A DNA stretch of 64,000 bases from JASGDN01 sp049840815 (GTDB lineage: Bacteria > Chloroflexota > Chloroflexia > Thermomicrobiales > UBA6265): assembly GCA_049840815.1 (NCBI GenBank), contig JASGJI010000020.1, forward strand, positions 184,882 to 248,881, written 5' to 3'. The notes beneath the pieces were generated by a model. The model did no database searches. It saw only the letters and a program-made list of their open reading frames with translations, and was not told the origin of the DNA. The position numbers were made by a program, and so were the translations under genes. Positions 7,985 through 16,912 of the stretch are shown one piece after another. Each line of letters starts with the position of its first letter. Position 1 is the stretch's first letter.

Positions 7985-8368
7985 TTACTTGACCTCGACC
8001 TTGGCGCCGACCTCTTCCAGCTTCGCCTTGGCGGCCTCGGCCTCGTCCTTGGCCACGCCCTCCTTGACAGCCTTCGGGGCGGAATCGACGAGGTCCTTGG
8101 CCTCCTTGAGGCCGAGGCTCGTCAGCTCGCGGACGGCCTTGATGACCTGGATCTTGTTGGCACCGACATCGGTCAGGACAACGTCGAACTCGGTCTTCTC
8201 TTCTTCCTCGACGACGGCGGCACCACCGGCGGCAGCACCACCAGCAGCGACGGCGACCGGAGCGGCGGCGGAAACGCCCCACTTCTCTTCGAGGGACTTG
8301 ACGAGGGTGTTGAGCTCGAGGACGGTCAGGCCCTCAAGCTGCTCGATGATCTGGTCGAAATCAGCCAT
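7985..8368 (-). CDS. rplL: 50S ribosomal protein L7/L12
   Basis: Stalk protein L7/L12, present in several copies per ribosome on L10, recruiting translation factors. The N-terminal dimerisation domain (residues 1-33), Ala/Gly hinge (about 34-52) and C-terminal domain with the factor-binding sequence KIQVIKAVRELTSLGLKEAKDLVDSAP (about 72-98) are all present. 127 residues is typical. It follows rplJ in the usual rplJL order. A strong hairpin comes next, and rpoBC are not adjacent. Confidence 0.97.
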   Translation of the reverse strand: MADFDQIIEQLEGLTVLELNTLVKSLEEKWGVSAAAPVAVAAGGAAAGGAAVVEEEEKTEFDVVLTDVGANKIQVIKAVRELTSLGLKEAKDLVDSAPKAVKEGVAKDEAEAAKAKLEEVGAKVEVK

Positions 8369-8453
8369 GTCATGGTCTCCAGCGTCACATCAGGACGCAC
8401 AATACAGTGTCGGGTCGGCCAGAGGCCGGAATGCACGAAACGAGAACGAGCAC

Positions 8454-8996
8454 CTAGTCGGCGGCAGCCTCTTCGGGCGCGCCGCCGAGGGCCTCGATCC
8501 GCGAGTTGAGCAGATACGCGACAGAGCGGGACGGACCGCTGAGCACACCGACGGTTCGCGCCATCGGGGATGCCAGCAGGTTGACCAGCTTGCCGAGCAG
8601 CTCTTCGCGCGGCGGCAGGCTCGCAATGGCCTCGATATCGCTCGGGCCGAGAATCTGGCCGTCGAGCACACCGGAGCGCACCTGAAGGATGCGAGACGTG
8701 CGGGCATAGTCGCCCAACGCCTTTGCAGCCGCCGCAATGTCGCCATAGGCGAACAGGATCGCGGTCGGCCCTTCGAGCGTCGGAGCAAGCCCCTGAATAC
8801 CAGCCTGCTCGGATGCGATCCGGGTCAGCGTGTTCTTCGCGACGCGGAACTCGGCATCCATCGGCTTGATCTTGGCCCGGAAGTCCTGAAGGCTGGCGAC
8901 GCTCAGACCACGGTAGTCCGTGATGACAGCGAGCTGCGCGCGGCTGAAACGATCGGTCAGCTCAGCAATTTCGGTTGCCTTCTGTGGAGTTGGCAA
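8454..8996 (-). CDS. rplJ: 50S ribosomal protein L10
   Basis: L10, base of the ribosomal stalk, which binds 23S rRNA and the L7/L12 dimers. The family N-terminus (KATEIAELTDRFSRAQLAVITDYRGLSVASLQDFRAKIK) and NTLTRIA motif are visible in 180 residues; the C-terminal helix that binds L7/L12 is present. It is preceded by an attenuator-like leader hairpin, consistent with the usual autogenous control by the L10-L12 complex. Confidence 0.96.
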   Translation of the reverse strand: MPTPQKATEIAELTDRFSRAQLAVITDYRGLSVASLQDFRAKIKPMDAEFRVAKNTLTRIASEQAGIQGLAPTLEGPTAILFAYGDIAAAAKALGDYARTSRILQVRSGVLDGQILGPSDIEAIASLPPREELLGKLVNLLASPMARTVGVLSGPSRSVAYLLNSRIEALGGAPEEAAAD

Positions 8997-9061
8997 TGTC
9001 CTTTACCTCCTTTCCGCAGGATTTGGTGGGAGCCATCTGCTCCCGGTTCCTCACACAAAAC

Positions 9062-9091
9062 GCGCCCTGGGCATGAAACAGCCCAGGGCGC
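9062..9091 (-). ncRNA. rplJ-rplL leader with intrinsic-terminator hairpin
   Basis: In the rplA-rplJ gap, an 11-bp stem GCGCCCTGGGC (9062-9072) with GCCCAGGGCGC (9081-9091) is followed on the minus strand by GTTTTGTG, a short T-run. This is the one G+C-rich hairpin of the ribosomal block that looks like a true attenuator. Its position fits an L10 leader, but I cannot confirm the L10-binding kink-turn by eye. Confidence 0.55.
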
Positions 9092-9198
9092 ACATTCTTG
9101 CGAAGGTGAGCGTCTGAGCCTCGGCCGGGGATTAAGCGAGCGGTGTCCGCATCGCGCCGGCTGTCATGGGCCAGGATACGCTTTGGTTGTGGACGAGT

Positions 9199-9924
9199 TT
9201 AGGAAGCCGCCGCCGATGCGCGGGAGAGCGCATCGTTGACGTCGACGCTCACGCCCGGCCCCATCGTGGTGGCCAGCGCGATTGTACGGCAATACACACC
9301 CTTGATGCCAGTCGGCTTCGCGCGGTTGATCGCATCGATCGCCGCGAAGACGTTCTGGTGCAGCTGCTCGTCGGTGAAGCCCTTGCGCCCGACGGTGATG
9401 TGCACGTTGCCGGAGCGGTCGTTGCGGAACTCCACACGACCACCCTTCAGCTCGCGAATCACGTTCGGAAGGTCTTCCACCTCGCGGACCACCGTGCCGG
9501 AGCGTGGGTTCGGCATGAGGCCGCGACGACCGAGGATACGACCGAGACCACCGACCTTGCTCATCTGGTCGGCCATGGCGATGGCCGCATCGAACTCGAG
9601 CCAGCCGCTCTGGATCTGCTGGACGAGTTCGTCAGACCCGGCGTAATCGGCACCGGCTTCGAGCGCGGCGCGCTCCGCCTCGCCCGCGGCGAAGACGAGC
9701 ACGCGAACCTGACGACCAGAACCGTGGGGAAGGATGACGTTGGTGCGGACGGCCTGGTCAGCCTGGCGAGGGTCGATACCGAGCCGAGCGTGCAGCTCGA
9801 CGGTCTCGTCGAAGTTGGCGAAGGCAACCTGCTTCACCAGAGCGACGGCGTCCTCCACGGTGTAATCGCGGGACTCATCGACCTGCGCGAGCGCAGCGTT
9901 GAATTTCTTTCCGTGCTTGGGCAT
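9199..9924 (-). CDS. rplA: 50S ribosomal protein L1
   Basis: L1, the mobile stalk protein near the E site that assists release of deacylated tRNA and in many bacteria represses its own operon. It starts MPKHGKKFNAALAQVD and contains the signatures TVELHARLGIDPRQADQAVRTNVILPHGSG and GRRGLMPNPRSGTV. The 241 residues form both L1 domains. It lies downstream of rplK in the usual rplKA order. Confidence 0.97.
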   Translation of the reverse strand: MPKHGKKFNAALAQVDESRDYTVEDAVALVKQVAFANFDETVELHARLGIDPRQADQAVRTNVILPHGSGRQVRVLVFAAGEAERAALEAGADYAGSDELVQQIQSGWLEFDAAIAMADQMSKVGGLGRILGRRGLMPNPRSGTVVREVEDLPNVIRELKGGRVEFRNDRSGNVHITVGRKGFTDEQLHQNVFAAIDAINRAKPTGIKGVYCRTIALATTMGPGVSVDVNDALSRASAAAS

Positions 9925-9998
9925 GTGTCTGTCCTTGGTGGTGATGCCGGGGCCGAAGCCCCTCCCACTGCTTCATGTACGGAGACGTCCACCAGCCA

Positions 9999-10424
9999 CT
10001 AGGCGGTGATCTCGATCCCCATGCTGCGAGCGGTCCCCTCGATCTGCTTGATCGCGCCCTCGATATCGATGGCGTTGAGGTCCTTCATCTTGAGCTCGGC
10101 GATCTCGCGAACCTGCTGGCTGGAGACCTTGCCGACCTTGGTCGTGCGCGGGTTGGACGAACCACTCTTGACGCCAGCGGCCTGCCGGATGAGGTCCGCG
10201 GCCGGCGGGGTCTTGGTGACGAACGTGAAGGAGCGATCCTCGAACACCGTGATCACGACCGGAATGATCTGCCCGGCCTGCGACGCGGTGCGCTCGTTGT
10301 ACTCCTTGCAGAAGTTCATGATGGCGACGCCGTGCTGACCGAGGGCCGGTCCGATCGGCGGTGCCGGCGTTGCCTTGCCGGCGGGAATCTGAAGCTTGAC
10401 GTAGCCTCGAATCTTCTTGGCCAA
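9999..10424 (-). CDS. rplK: 50S ribosomal protein L11
   Basis: L11, part of the GTPase-associated centre. It starts MAKKIRGYVKLQIPAGKATPAPPIGPALGQHGVAIMNFCKEYN, the proline-rich N-terminal domain; the C-terminal rRNA-binding domain includes KDLNAIDIEGAIKQIEGTARSMGIEI. 141 residues is typical. Two small hairpins lie upstream (10441-10459 and 10476-10502), a plausible place for L1-mediated control, though no L1 site can be proven by eye. Confidence 0.97.
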   Translation of the reverse strand: MAKKIRGYVKLQIPAGKATPAPPIGPALGQHGVAIMNFCKEYNERTASQAGQIIPVVITVFEDRSFTFVTKTPPAADLIRQAAGVKSGSSNPRTTKVGKVSSQQVREIAELKMKDLNAIDIEGAIKQIEGTARSMGIEITA

Positions 10425-10475
10425 CGTAATTCCTTTCGAGGTCGCGCCAGAATCGCGACCACGCGAACGTGCGAA

Positions 10476-10502
10476 GCGTCATGCCCCCATGCGGCATGAC
10501 GC
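10476..10502 (-). promoter_or_regulatory. intercistronic hairpin nusG-rplK
   Basis: GCGTCATGCC (10476-10485) and GGCATGACGC (10493-10502), 7-base loop, lie between nusG and rplK. It could be a terminator, an attenuator or an RNA-stability element. No T-run. A second small stem (GTCGCG/CGCGAC, 10441-10459) sits closer to rplK. Confidence 0.4.
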
Positions 10503-10525
10503 CTGAATCGACTGCGATGCGAGGC

Positions 10526-11125
10526 CTAGACCTCGCGTTCGGCCTGGAGGAAATCGAGCTCGACCGGTGTTTCCCGTCCGAAGAACGAGACGAGCACCTT
10601 CATCTTGCCCTTTTCGTCATTGATCTCGTCGATCTCACCACGGAAGTCCGCGAACGGCCCCTCGATGATCCGGACGGTATCGCCGACGGAGAACTGTACC
10701 TTGACCTTCGGGGCTTCGGCCACCATGCCCTTCAACACCCCCTGCGCTTCCTCTTCGGTGAGCGGAGCGGGTTTGTTGTTGAAGCTCACGAAACCGGTGA
10801 CACCCGGCGTGTTTCGGAGTTGGAACCAGGAGTCCTCATCCATCTCCATGCGCACCAGCACATAGCCCGGGAAAACCTTCCGCTGGACCTGGAACCGCTG
10901 CCCCTGGCGAATCTCGACTTCTTCCTGGGTGGGGACGACGATCTCGTAGACACGATCGCCCATATCGAGGGCCTCGATCCGGCTCTCGATCGTCTTCTTG
11001 ACCTTGTTTTCGTAGCCGGAGTACGTGTGCAACACGTACCACAGCCCCTGCATCGAAGACCCGGACTCGCCGAGTTCCGCTGCGCGCTTGGCCGCCAGGC
11101 GTTCCCTGAGCGTTTGACGTGCCAT
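10526..11125 (-). CDS. nusG: transcription termination/antitermination protein NusG
   Basis: NusG binds RNA polymerase and couples transcription to Rho or ribosomes. The NGN domain (WYVLHTYSGYENKVKKTIESR, about residues 30-140) and the C-terminal KOW domain (FSVGDTVRIIEGPFADFRGEIDEI) are complete. The start at 11125 (MARQTLRE) is preferred over the ATG at 11143 because an AGAGAG element lies at the correct distance before it. It follows secE by about 35 bases, as in most bacteria. Confidence 0.95.
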   Translation of the reverse strand: MARQTLRERLAAKRAAELGESGSSMQGLWYVLHTYSGYENKVKKTIESRIEALDMGDRVYEIVVPTQEEVEIRQGQRFQVQRKVFPGYVLVRMEMDEDSWFQLRNTPGVTGFVSFNNKPAPLTEEEAQGVLKGMVAEAPKVKVQFSVGDTVRIIEGPFADFRGEIDEINDEKGKMKVLVSFFGRETPVELDFLQAEREV

Positions 11126-11160
11126 GGCTGAACTCTCTTTCACCGTGCAGGCGGTATTCC

Positions 11161-11637
11161 CTAGGGCATGGCCTCGAAGATCTTGAGGAGAACGAAGTCA
11201 AGGCCGCCAAGGAAGATGCCAAGCACCGCCGATACGGCGATCACGAGAATCGTCAGGTTCCGGGTGGTTTCCTGGTCGGGCCAGTTCACCTTGCGGATCT
11301 CGGACATCGACTCCCGGGCGAAGTTCCTGACCGGTTCGAATCGACCGCCTACGCGCCCGACAATCCCCTTCTCGCCCTCGGCTTCAGCAGCCGCCTTGCG
11401 CTCACGCCGCGCTACCCCTTCGGCCTTCGCCAGCTCAGTGCGTTCGGCTCCCTCAACCACCCGGGGACGGGCGGCAGCGGGACCGGCCGCGCCGGTTTCG
11501 GCGGTCGGGGACGCTTCGATCGTCGAGGCCCCTTCGGCGACGGCCGCCTGGGCCCGCCGCTGGGTGGTCGCCGCCGTGCGCTTGGCATTGGCGCGCGACG
11601 ATCGCCGCTTGGGTGCCGTCTGTTCTTGCGTGCTCAA
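11161..11637 (-). CDS. secE: preprotein translocase subunit SecE with long N-terminal extension
   Basis: SecE clamps the SecY channel. The essential part is at the C-terminus (about residues 98-158): FARESMSEIRKVNWPDQETTRN, the conserved amphipathic helix, then one membrane helix LTILVIAVSAVLGIFLGGLDFVLLKIFE. The first ~95 residues are an Ala/Arg/Glu-rich low-complexity cytoplasmic extension, much longer than in minimal single-helix SecE proteins. It sits between tRNA-Trp and nusG, the classic place. Confidence 0.92.
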   Translation of the reverse strand: MSTQEQTAPKRRSSRANAKRTAATTQRRAQAAVAEGASTIEASPTAETGAAGPAAARPRVVEGAERTELAKAEGVARRERKAAAEAEGEKGIVGRVGGRFEPVRNFARESMSEIRKVNWPDQETTRNLTILVIAVSAVLGIFLGGLDFVLLKIFEAMP

Positions 11638-11755
11638 CGTACGGATCCTTCACGGAATGGAAGACACGACGATCTCCAGGAAGGACACCATCGTACCGCC
11701 AGATGACCGGTGCACTCAAGGGGACGCTGAAAAAACCAACGCGGTGCACACAGAA

Positions 11756-11786
11756 GTGGGGCGTGCCGCTCGCGGCTCCGCCCCAC
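11756..11786 (-). terminator. hairpin between tRNA-Trp and secE
   Basis: GTGGGGCG (11756-11763) pairs with CGCCCCAC (11779-11786), with an inner GCCGC/GCGGC stem. It lies just after tRNA-Trp on the minus strand and may end or process the upstream transcript. No clear T-run. Confidence 0.45.
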
Positions 11787-11810
11787 CTCGACTCGGACTG
11801 GAACACCGGG

Positions 11811-11883
<73 letters not shown>

Positions 11884-11917
11884 ATGCCGCTCTGCCCTCG
11901 CGGCGAATCACGCTGCC

Positions 11918-12088
11918 CTAGCGGGTCTCGCGATGCAGCTGATGATTCCGGCAACGCGGGCAGAACTTCTTGAGCTCAAGTCGACCCGGATCATTCTTCC
12001 GGTTCTTCTGGGTCGTGTAGTTACGCTCTCGGCACTCCGTGCACTCCATCGTAACCACCGGCCGGTCGACCTTCGACTTCTTAGCCAT
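11918..12088 (-). CDS. rpmG: 50S ribosomal protein L33
   Basis: Small ribosomal protein L33, 56 residues from the ATG at 12088 (MAKKSKVDRPVVTMECTEC). It has two cysteine pairs, CTEC and CPRC, the zinc-ribbon form, and the motif NYTTQKNRKNDPGRLELKKFCPRC. The start is fixed by the family N-terminus; the longer frame upstream is not L33. It lies between tuf and tRNA-Trp. Confidence 0.95.
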   Translation of the reverse strand: MAKKSKVDRPVVTMECTECRERNYTTQKNRKNDPGRLELKKFCPRCRNHQLHRETR

Positions 12089-12214
12089 TGTACTACACCT
12101 CTCCAGAACTACCCAGTCGTTACCGCCATGGAAACGCGGCCGTCCTGGACCATCCGGGAGGGCAGGATACCCCACCCTCCCGGGCCGGCGCCAGCTTCCT
12201 GGCGTCGTCGATGC

Positions 12215-13414
<1,200 letters not shown>

Positions 13415-13476
13415 TGTCTTTCCTCTCAGAAGCGACGCCTCGGCATCGCGACCAACAAACCAAGATTGCACGAAAC

Positions 13477-13502
13477 GAGAGGCTCCACCCGTGGAGCCTC
13501 TC
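13477..13502 (-). promoter_or_regulatory. hairpin between tRNA-Thr(GGT) and tuf
   Basis: Perfect 12-bp stem GAGAGGCTCCAC (13477-13488) with GTGGAGCCTCTC (13491-13502), CC loop, 17 bases after the tRNA and about 60 before tuf. Possible processing site or attenuator separating tRNAs from mRNA. No T-run. Confidence 0.5.
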
Positions 13503-13518
13503 GCATCGCTGAACAAGC

Positions 13519-13594
13519 TGGAGCCCACGCCCGGACTTGAACCGGGGACCTCGTCCTTACCAAGGACGCGCTCTGCCGACTGAGCTACGTGGGC
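13519..13594 (-). tRNA. tRNA-Thr (anticodon GGT)
   Basis: Minus-strand cloverleaf: acceptor GCCCACG/CGTGGGC (13588-13594, 13523-13529), D arm TAGCTCAGTCGGCAGAGC, anticodon stem CGTCC/GGACG with loop TTGGTAA (GGT), T arm CCCCGGTTCAAGTCCGGG. Discriminator T at 13522 and CCA encoded at 13519-13521. Confidence 0.96.
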
Positions 13595-13630
13595 CCGAAC
13601 CATCACCGCACGATACGGTGGCCTGTTCGG

Positions 13631-13711
13631 TGGGCAGGGACGGATTCGAACCGCCGTAGGTTTCCCATCTGGTTTACAGCCAGACCCATTTGTCCACTCT
13701 GGTACCTGCCC
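13631..13711 (-). tRNA. tRNA-Tyr (anticodon GTA)
   Basis: Minus-strand class II tRNA with a long variable arm: acceptor GGGCAGG/CCTGCCC, anticodon stem TCTGG/CCAGA with loop CTGTAAA (GTA), T arm GGCGGTTCGAATCCGTC. Discriminator A; CCA not encoded. Lies between the two tRNA-Thr genes. Confidence 0.96.
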
Positions 13712-13738
13712 GGGAACCCCGGAACCATCGCGCCCCAC

Positions 13739-13814
13739 TGGAGCCGACGATGGGACTCGAACCCGCAACCGGCTGTTTACAAAACAGCTGCTCTGCCAAT
13801 TGAGCTACGTCGGC
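13739..13814 (-). tRNA. tRNA-Thr (anticodon TGT)
   Basis: Minus-strand cloverleaf: acceptor GCCGACG/CGTCGGC, D arm TAGCTCAATTGGCAGAGC, anticodon stem GCTGT/ACAGC with loop TTTGTAA (TGT), T arm GCGGGTTCGAGTCCCAT. Discriminator T with CCA encoded (13739-13741). First gene of the tRNA-tuf cluster, about 27 bases after its likely transcription start. Confidence 0.96.
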
Positions 13815-13847
13815 ACAGCATGGCTCTAGGGCGCCCGGCCGGACCGT

Positions 13848-13877
13848 AGTATACGAGTCCCTCTCCGACAGCGTCAA
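13848..13877 (-). promoter_or_regulatory. promoter of the tRNA-tuf cluster
   Basis: On the minus strand TTGACG (13872-13877), an 18-base spacer and TATACT (13848-13853) lie just upstream of tRNA-Thr(TGT). This is the closest match to a consensus sigma70 promoter in the left part of the window. Confidence 0.7.
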
Positions 13878-13988
13878 GGCAAACCCCGAAGCAAATATCA
13901 GTCGCGATTTCACCCTCTCCCCGTCGATACGAACAGCCGTCTCCGACGCCTTCTGCTACGATCCCATCATGCGTGAAAGGCCCGGCAC

Positions 13989-14474
13989 ATGCCCGCAAAT
14001 CGACCTGTCATCGTGCTGATCACCGGGATGTCTGGCGTCGGAAAATCATCCACGCTCGATGAGCTTGCACGACGCGGCTGGCACACGATCGATACCGATC
14101 GTGGCCCCTGGCAGGTTCCAGGTCCGGACGGCGACATGATCTGGCACAAACCCCGGATCGCCACGCTGCTGGCCTCCGTCACGCCAGGTGATCGGCTCGC
14201 CCTGGCCGCGACCGTCCGCAATCAGGGCGTCTTCCGGCACCAGTTCGCGGCCACCGTGCTTCTCACCGCCCCACTCGACGTGATGCTCAACCGGGTCTCG
14301 ACCCGAACCTCCAACCCGTTCGGATCGACCGACGCCGAGCGCCAGACCATCGCGCAGGACACGGAGCACATCGTCCCGCTTCTCCGGCCCACCGCCGATC
14401 TCGAACTCGACACCGCGACGCGCTCCGTCGCGGAGGTCACCGATTGCATCGAAGCGTTCCTTCGCAGCAGGTAA
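13989..14474 (+). CDS. P-loop kinase-like protein (AAA family ATPase)
   Basis: Single-domain 161-residue P-loop protein. Walker A GMSGVGKSS is at residues 12-20, after a beta strand VIVLIT, and a DTDRG segment follows at about 35. The overall pattern resembles shikimate-kinase or adenylate-kinase-like small kinases (AAA_17/AAA_33 types), including a mid-protein RNQG segment and a late arginine-containing lid region (LNRVSTRTSNPFG). Substrate unknown. It stands alone between the divergent tRNA-tuf promoter and the convergent LLM oxidoreductase. Confidence 0.7.
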   Translation: MPANRPVIVLITGMSGVGKSSTLDELARRGWHTIDTDRGPWQVPGPDGDMIWHKPRIATLLASVTPGDRLALAATVRNQGVFRHQFAATVLLTAPLDVMLNRVSTRTSNPFGSTDAERQTIAQDTEHIVPLLRPTADLELDTATRSVAEVTDCIEAFLRSR

Positions 14475-14492
14475 ACACCGCGCATCGCCAAC

Positions 14493-15485
14493 CTAGCGTC
14501 GGACCATCGCCGCTATCCGGCCCAGCTCCGGGCTGTCCAGCCACGCATCGCAATCGATCCCTGCCGGCGGCACCAGCACGACGGTGTCCGTCCCCGCCTC
14601 CGCAAGCCGTCCGATGGCCGCGACCGCGTCCGACGTGGTCCCGGCAATCGCAAGCTCATCCAGCCAGGCCTCCGGCATCTCCTCGCGCAGACCGTCGACA
14701 CCGTGCTTCGCCAGCGCATCCGATAGCGCCGGAGCGCAATCAGCACGCGCAAACTGGGGCTGCATGAACCCCGCGACACTCTCCGCCACCACCCCACGCA
14801 TCTGGCGCCGCGCCGCCGCCGGGTCATCGTCATCGATCAGGCAGTTCGCGTAGACGATCACCCGTCCATCGCCCTCCTGCCCGGCAGCCGATCGTCCCTG
14901 CGCCATCACGTCACGCGCCCACCGCACGTAGGCGGGTCCCGCCCCCTCGGCCAGCAGGACGCCGTCCGCGCAGGCTCCCGCAAGCCGCAGCGACTTCTCC
15001 GCCTGCACCCCGAGCACCAGCGGTGGCGCGGCCGCTGGCGGGGTAAAGAGGCGCACGGCATCGAGATTCGCATACGCCGTATGCGTCGTGACCGTGTCTC
15101 CGTGGAGGATGCTCCGAACGGCCGTCACGATCTCAGCCATCGACCGCAGCCACGAATCCGGCTTCGCCCCGATCTGCTCCATCCAGCCGCCGACCCCATG
15201 GCCGATCCCGCCGATGAAGCGGCCCGGGAAGGCGCTCGCAAGGGTTGCGTACTCCATGGCAAGGAACGCGGGATTCCGCGCGACGGCGGGGGCAATCCCT
15301 AATCCGACCGTGATCCGATTCGTCGCGGCGAGGGCGATCGCGGCCTGCGCGATCCCGCCCATGAAGAAGCAGTCTTCGACAACCCAGAGCTGGTCAAACC
15401 CCATCGTCTCGGCCCGCCTGGCGAATGCGATCAGCGACGCCGGATGCTGCTCGCGTCGGAACATCACCCCGAGTTCCGGAAACAT
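14493..15485 (-). CDS. LLM-class flavin-dependent oxidoreductase (F420-type)
   Basis: Luciferase-like monooxygenase fold (TIM barrel) of 330 residues. Recognisable strands include FPELGVMFRREQHPASLIAFARRAETMGFDQLWVVED and the ITVGLGI and PGRFIGGIGHG segments near residues 60-100, typical of F420-dependent LLM enzymes. The start at 15485 (MFPELGV) is chosen because GGAGGGG lies 6 bases before it; an ATG five codons upstream lacks such a site. Substrate unknown. It follows ilvA on the same strand by about 30 bases and may be its last operon partner. Confidence 0.85.
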   Translation of the reverse strand: MFPELGVMFRREQHPASLIAFARRAETMGFDQLWVVEDCFFMGGIAQAAIALAATNRITVGLGIAPAVARNPAFLAMEYATLASAFPGRFIGGIGHGVGGWMEQIGAKPDSWLRSMAEIVTAVRSILHGDTVTTHTAYANLDAVRLFTPPAAAPPLVLGVQAEKSLRLAGACADGVLLAEGAGPAYVRWARDVMAQGRSAAGQEGDGRVIVYANCLIDDDDPAAARRQMRGVVAESVAGFMQPQFARADCAPALSDALAKHGVDGLREEMPEAWLDELAIAGTTSDAVAAIGRLAEAGTDTVVLVPPAGIDCDAWLDSPELGRIAAMVRR

Positions 15486-15515
15486 GGCCCCTCCGTTCAT
15501 GAGCGAGCGCTGGGA

Positions 15516-16796
15516 TCAGGAGATGAGGAAACGCCCCATCCAGCTCTCGGAATCGATCGGCTCCACGGTAATCCGCGACCGCCGAAGACGGCGCATGAAC
15601 TCCGGCAGATCGTCGGACGACCCAAGCTCGATGCCGACCAGGGCTGGACCCAGCTCCCGGTTCGAACGCTTCACATACTCGAAGTAGGTAATGTCGTCGT
15701 TCGGCCCCAGCACCTCGTCGAGGAAACGGCGCAGCGCTCCCGGTTCCTGCGGAAAGCTGACGAGGAAGTAATGCTTCCGCCCCTCGAACACAAGCGACCG
15801 CTCGATGACCTCCGCATAGCGCGAAATGTCGTTGTTACCGCCGGAGAGGATGGCGACGACGTTCTGCCCCGGCTCCGGCATCCATTCCCCGATCGCCGCA
15901 GACGCAAGCGCCCCTGCGGGTTCGGCGATGATGCCCTCGATCTGGTACAGATCCAGCATCTCGACGCAGATACGCCCCTCCGGCACCGAACGCAACTCCA
16001 GCTGATGCTCTGCGGCAATCTGGTAGGTCAGCTCACCCGCCTTTCGCACCGCAGCACCATCGACAAACGTGTCGATCGATCGAAGCACGACCGGCTTTCC
16101 GGCATCGAATGCCGCCTGCATGCACGTCGCGCCCTGCGGCTCCACACCGATCACCCGAGTCTGGGGATGGTTCTCGGCGAACCAGGTGAGCACCCCTGCC
16201 GCCATGCCGCCCCCGCCGACCGGCACCAGCACGACATCCGGCGGACCTCCCAGCTGCTCCACGATCTCCGGCGCCACGGTTCCCTGGCCCGCGATGGTTC
16301 GCGCATCGTCGAAGGCCGGGACCATGACCAGCCCTTCGCGTTCCGCCGCGAGCCGGGCCAGGCGATAGGCGTCGTCGTAGGTCTCGCCGCTGACGATGAG
16401 ATCGACGTATTCACCGCCCAGCGCCATCATGCGATCCCGCTTCTGTCGCGGCGTCGTGGAGGGAACATGGATGCGGGCGCGCACCCCGAGTTCTGCGCAG
16501 GCGAGGGCAACGCCCTGCCCGTGATTCCCGGCGGACGCGCAGATGACGCCGCGGGCACGCTCCTCCGGACTCAGCTGCGCGATCAGGTTGTAGGCACCCC
16601 GGATCTTGTACGAGCGGACCGGCTGCAAGTCCTCGCGCTTCAGCCACACCTGCGCCCCTGCTACCGCACTCAGGCGCATGGAGATCTGCAACGGCGTCTG
16701 AAGGGCGACGCCACGCAGGCGCTCCGCCGCTGCGTCGATGTCGGCAGTGGTCACGGGCGGGACGGAGAGATCAGGCATCGAGGGGGTGGGCGTCAT
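15516..16796 (-). CDS. ilvA: threonine ammonia-lyase (threonine dehydratase)
   Basis: PLP enzyme converting threonine to 2-oxobutanoate, the first step to isoleucine. PLP-lysine motif KIRGAYN (lysine after RSY), CASAGNHGQGVA, and the glycine-rich phosphate loop PVGGGGMAAG are present. After the catalytic domain (about residues 1-330) comes one ACT-like regulatory domain (HYFLVSFPQEPGALRRFLDEVLG...). The length matches the shorter, Bacillus-type IlvA with a single ACT-like region. The ATG at 16796 (MTPTPSMPDLS) is a compromise; a GTG at 16844 and an ATG at 16778 are possible, none with a strong ribosome-binding site. It lies downstream of icd on the same strand. Confidence 0.92.
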   Translation of the reverse strand: MTPTPSMPDLSVPPVTTADIDAAAERLRGVALQTPLQISMRLSAVAGAQVWLKREDLQPVRSYKIRGAYNLIAQLSPEERARGVICASAGNHGQGVALACAELGVRARIHVPSTTPRQKRDRMMALGGEYVDLIVSGETYDDAYRLARLAAEREGLVMVPAFDDARTIAGQGTVAPEIVEQLGGPPDVVLVPVGGGGMAAGVLTWFAENHPQTRVIGVEPQGATCMQAAFDAGKPVVLRSIDTFVDGAAVRKAGELTYQIAAEHQLELRSVPEGRICVEMLDLYQIEGIIAEPAGALASAAIGEWMPEPGQNVVAILSGGNNDISRYAEVIERSLVFEGRKHYFLVSFPQEPGALRRFLDEVLGPNDDITYFEYVKRSNRELGPALVGIELGSSDDLPEFMRRLRRSRITVEPIDSESWMGRFLIS

Positions 16797-16912
16797 GGCT
16801 TCTGGTCCCGGCGTGGCGCGAAATGGGCGCTGCAGGAGCGACACGGCGAACGGGAACCCGCTCGTGGCATCGCATGCAGCGCCCGAATGTCAGGAACGCA
16901 AAGAGAGGGGCG

